This document shows positions 6,812 to 6,931 of a stretch of 6,931 nt of DNA, piece by piece (positions within the stretch are counted from its first letter, which is position 1; the number at the start of each line of letters is the position of its first letter). A model generated the notes under the pieces. It searched no databases. It was not told the DNA's origin and saw only the letters and a program-made list of their open reading frames with translations. Both the position numbers and the translations under genes were made by a program. Source of the stretch: Paracoccaceae bacterium (GTDB lineage Bacteria > Pseudomonadota > Alphaproteobacteria > Rhodobacterales > Rhodobacteraceae); assembly GCA_018222665.1 (NCBI GenBank), contig JAAEZW010000093.1, forward strand, positions 1 to 6,931. The letters are read 5' to 3'.

Positions 6812-6869
6812 TGAGCGGTTAACAGGGCTCAGGCAACGAAGCCCCCGCCCTATCGGACGCGCGTGGGCT
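6812..6869. repeat. Cluster of short inverted repeats downstream of livM
   Basis: TGAGC (6812-6816) pairs with GCTCA (6827-6831). AGCCCCCGC (6840-6848) pairs with GCGTGGGCT (6861-6869) with one mismatch around a 12-base loop. Alternatives compete: GGGCT (6825-6829) with AGCCC (6840-6844), and AGGGC (6824-6828) with GCCCT (6847-6851). The stretch is more GC-rich than the flanking bases 6747-6810, where I see nothing. It may fold to protect the 3' end of the liv transcript. No T-run follows, so it is not a standard intrinsic terminator. Confidence 0.4.
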
Positions 6870-6870
6870 A

Positions 6871-6915
6871 GATCATGCGCGATTAGTCTTCGCTTCGCTC
6901 AGACAGCGCATGATC
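6871..6915. repeat. Perfect 10-bp inverted repeat with nested stem
   Basis: GATCATGCGC (6871-6880) and GCGCATGATC (6906-6915) are exact reverse complements, 25 bases apart. Inside, GTCT (6886-6889) and AGAC (6901-6904) can extend the structure around a loop holding two TTCGC copies. The right arm is followed by TCAAAAAAATC (6921-6931) to the window edge. On neither strand does a T-run follow the hairpin, so a simple terminator is unlikely. It could be a protein-binding dyad, the end of a dispersed repeat, or part of a structured RNA; the sequence alone does not decide. Confidence 0.6.
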
Positions 6916-6931
6916 ACAGGTCAAAAAAATC

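Noticed and set aside
6812..6915. tRNA or other known RNA gene in the 3' tail
   Set aside because: No T-loop consensus, cloverleaf or CCA end, and no signature of SRP RNA, RNase P RNA or tmRNA could be found on either strand.
6879..6917. Twelve-codon minus-strand ORF within the inverted repeat, considered as a leader peptide
   Set aside because: It has no ribosome site, no run of a regulatory amino acid, and no terminator/antiterminator pair next to it.
6910..6931. ATG at 6910 opening a plus-strand frame (MITGQKN) to the window edge
   Set aside because: Only seven codons are visible, no ribosome site precedes it, and it lies within the inverted-repeat arm.

Overview
The window reads as chromosomal DNA of an alphaproteobacterium, most likely a marine Rhodobacteraceae/Roseobacter-type organism with roughly balanced GC. 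This is an inference from the protein style and the gene set: a class II DAHP synthase, a GlxA-type AraC regulator, and a hydrophobic-amino-acid-type ABC transporter. No rRNA, tRNA, CRISPR, prophage or insertion-sequence gene is visible.

Layout. At the left edge, on the minus strand, lies the N-terminal third or so of a class II 3-deoxy-7-phosphoheptulonate (DAHP) synthase, the entry enzyme of the shikimate pathway. It is cut by the window edge. A 173-base divergent spacer (366-538) separates it from a plus-strand regulator with a DJ-1/PfpI-like sensor domain and an AraC DNA-binding domain (539-1543). A 95-base spacer with two good dyad symmetries follows. Then comes a five-gene plus-strand transporter cluster: secreted substrate-binding protein (1639-2829), intrinsic terminator/attenuator (2851-2878), ATPase LivG (2907-3701), ATPase LivF (3717-4430), permease LivH (4435-5445, TTG start) and permease LivM (5445-6746). 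The last 185 bases hold no supported gene but contain several inverted repeats, the best being a perfect 10-bp pair at 6871-6880/6906-6915.

How the genes work together. The binding protein should capture a small amino-acid-like ligand in the periplasm and deliver it to the LivH/LivM membrane pair, powered by LivG/LivF. The regulator directly upstream, in the same direction, is the obvious candidate controller. Its family often senses amino-containing metabolites, so the true substrate may not be leucine, isoleucine or valine. The terminator after the binding-protein gene offers a simple way to make much more binding protein than membrane complex. The four downstream genes are packed tightly (15-base gap, 4-base gap, 1-base overlap) and are surely one transcription unit.

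Overall this is a well-organised but mostly ordinary transporter locus. I see no convincing evidence of a new kind of system. The points most worth a second look are the regulator-transporter pairing and its unknown ligand, the dyads upstream of the binding-protein gene, the divergent LivG motifs, and the structured 3' end.
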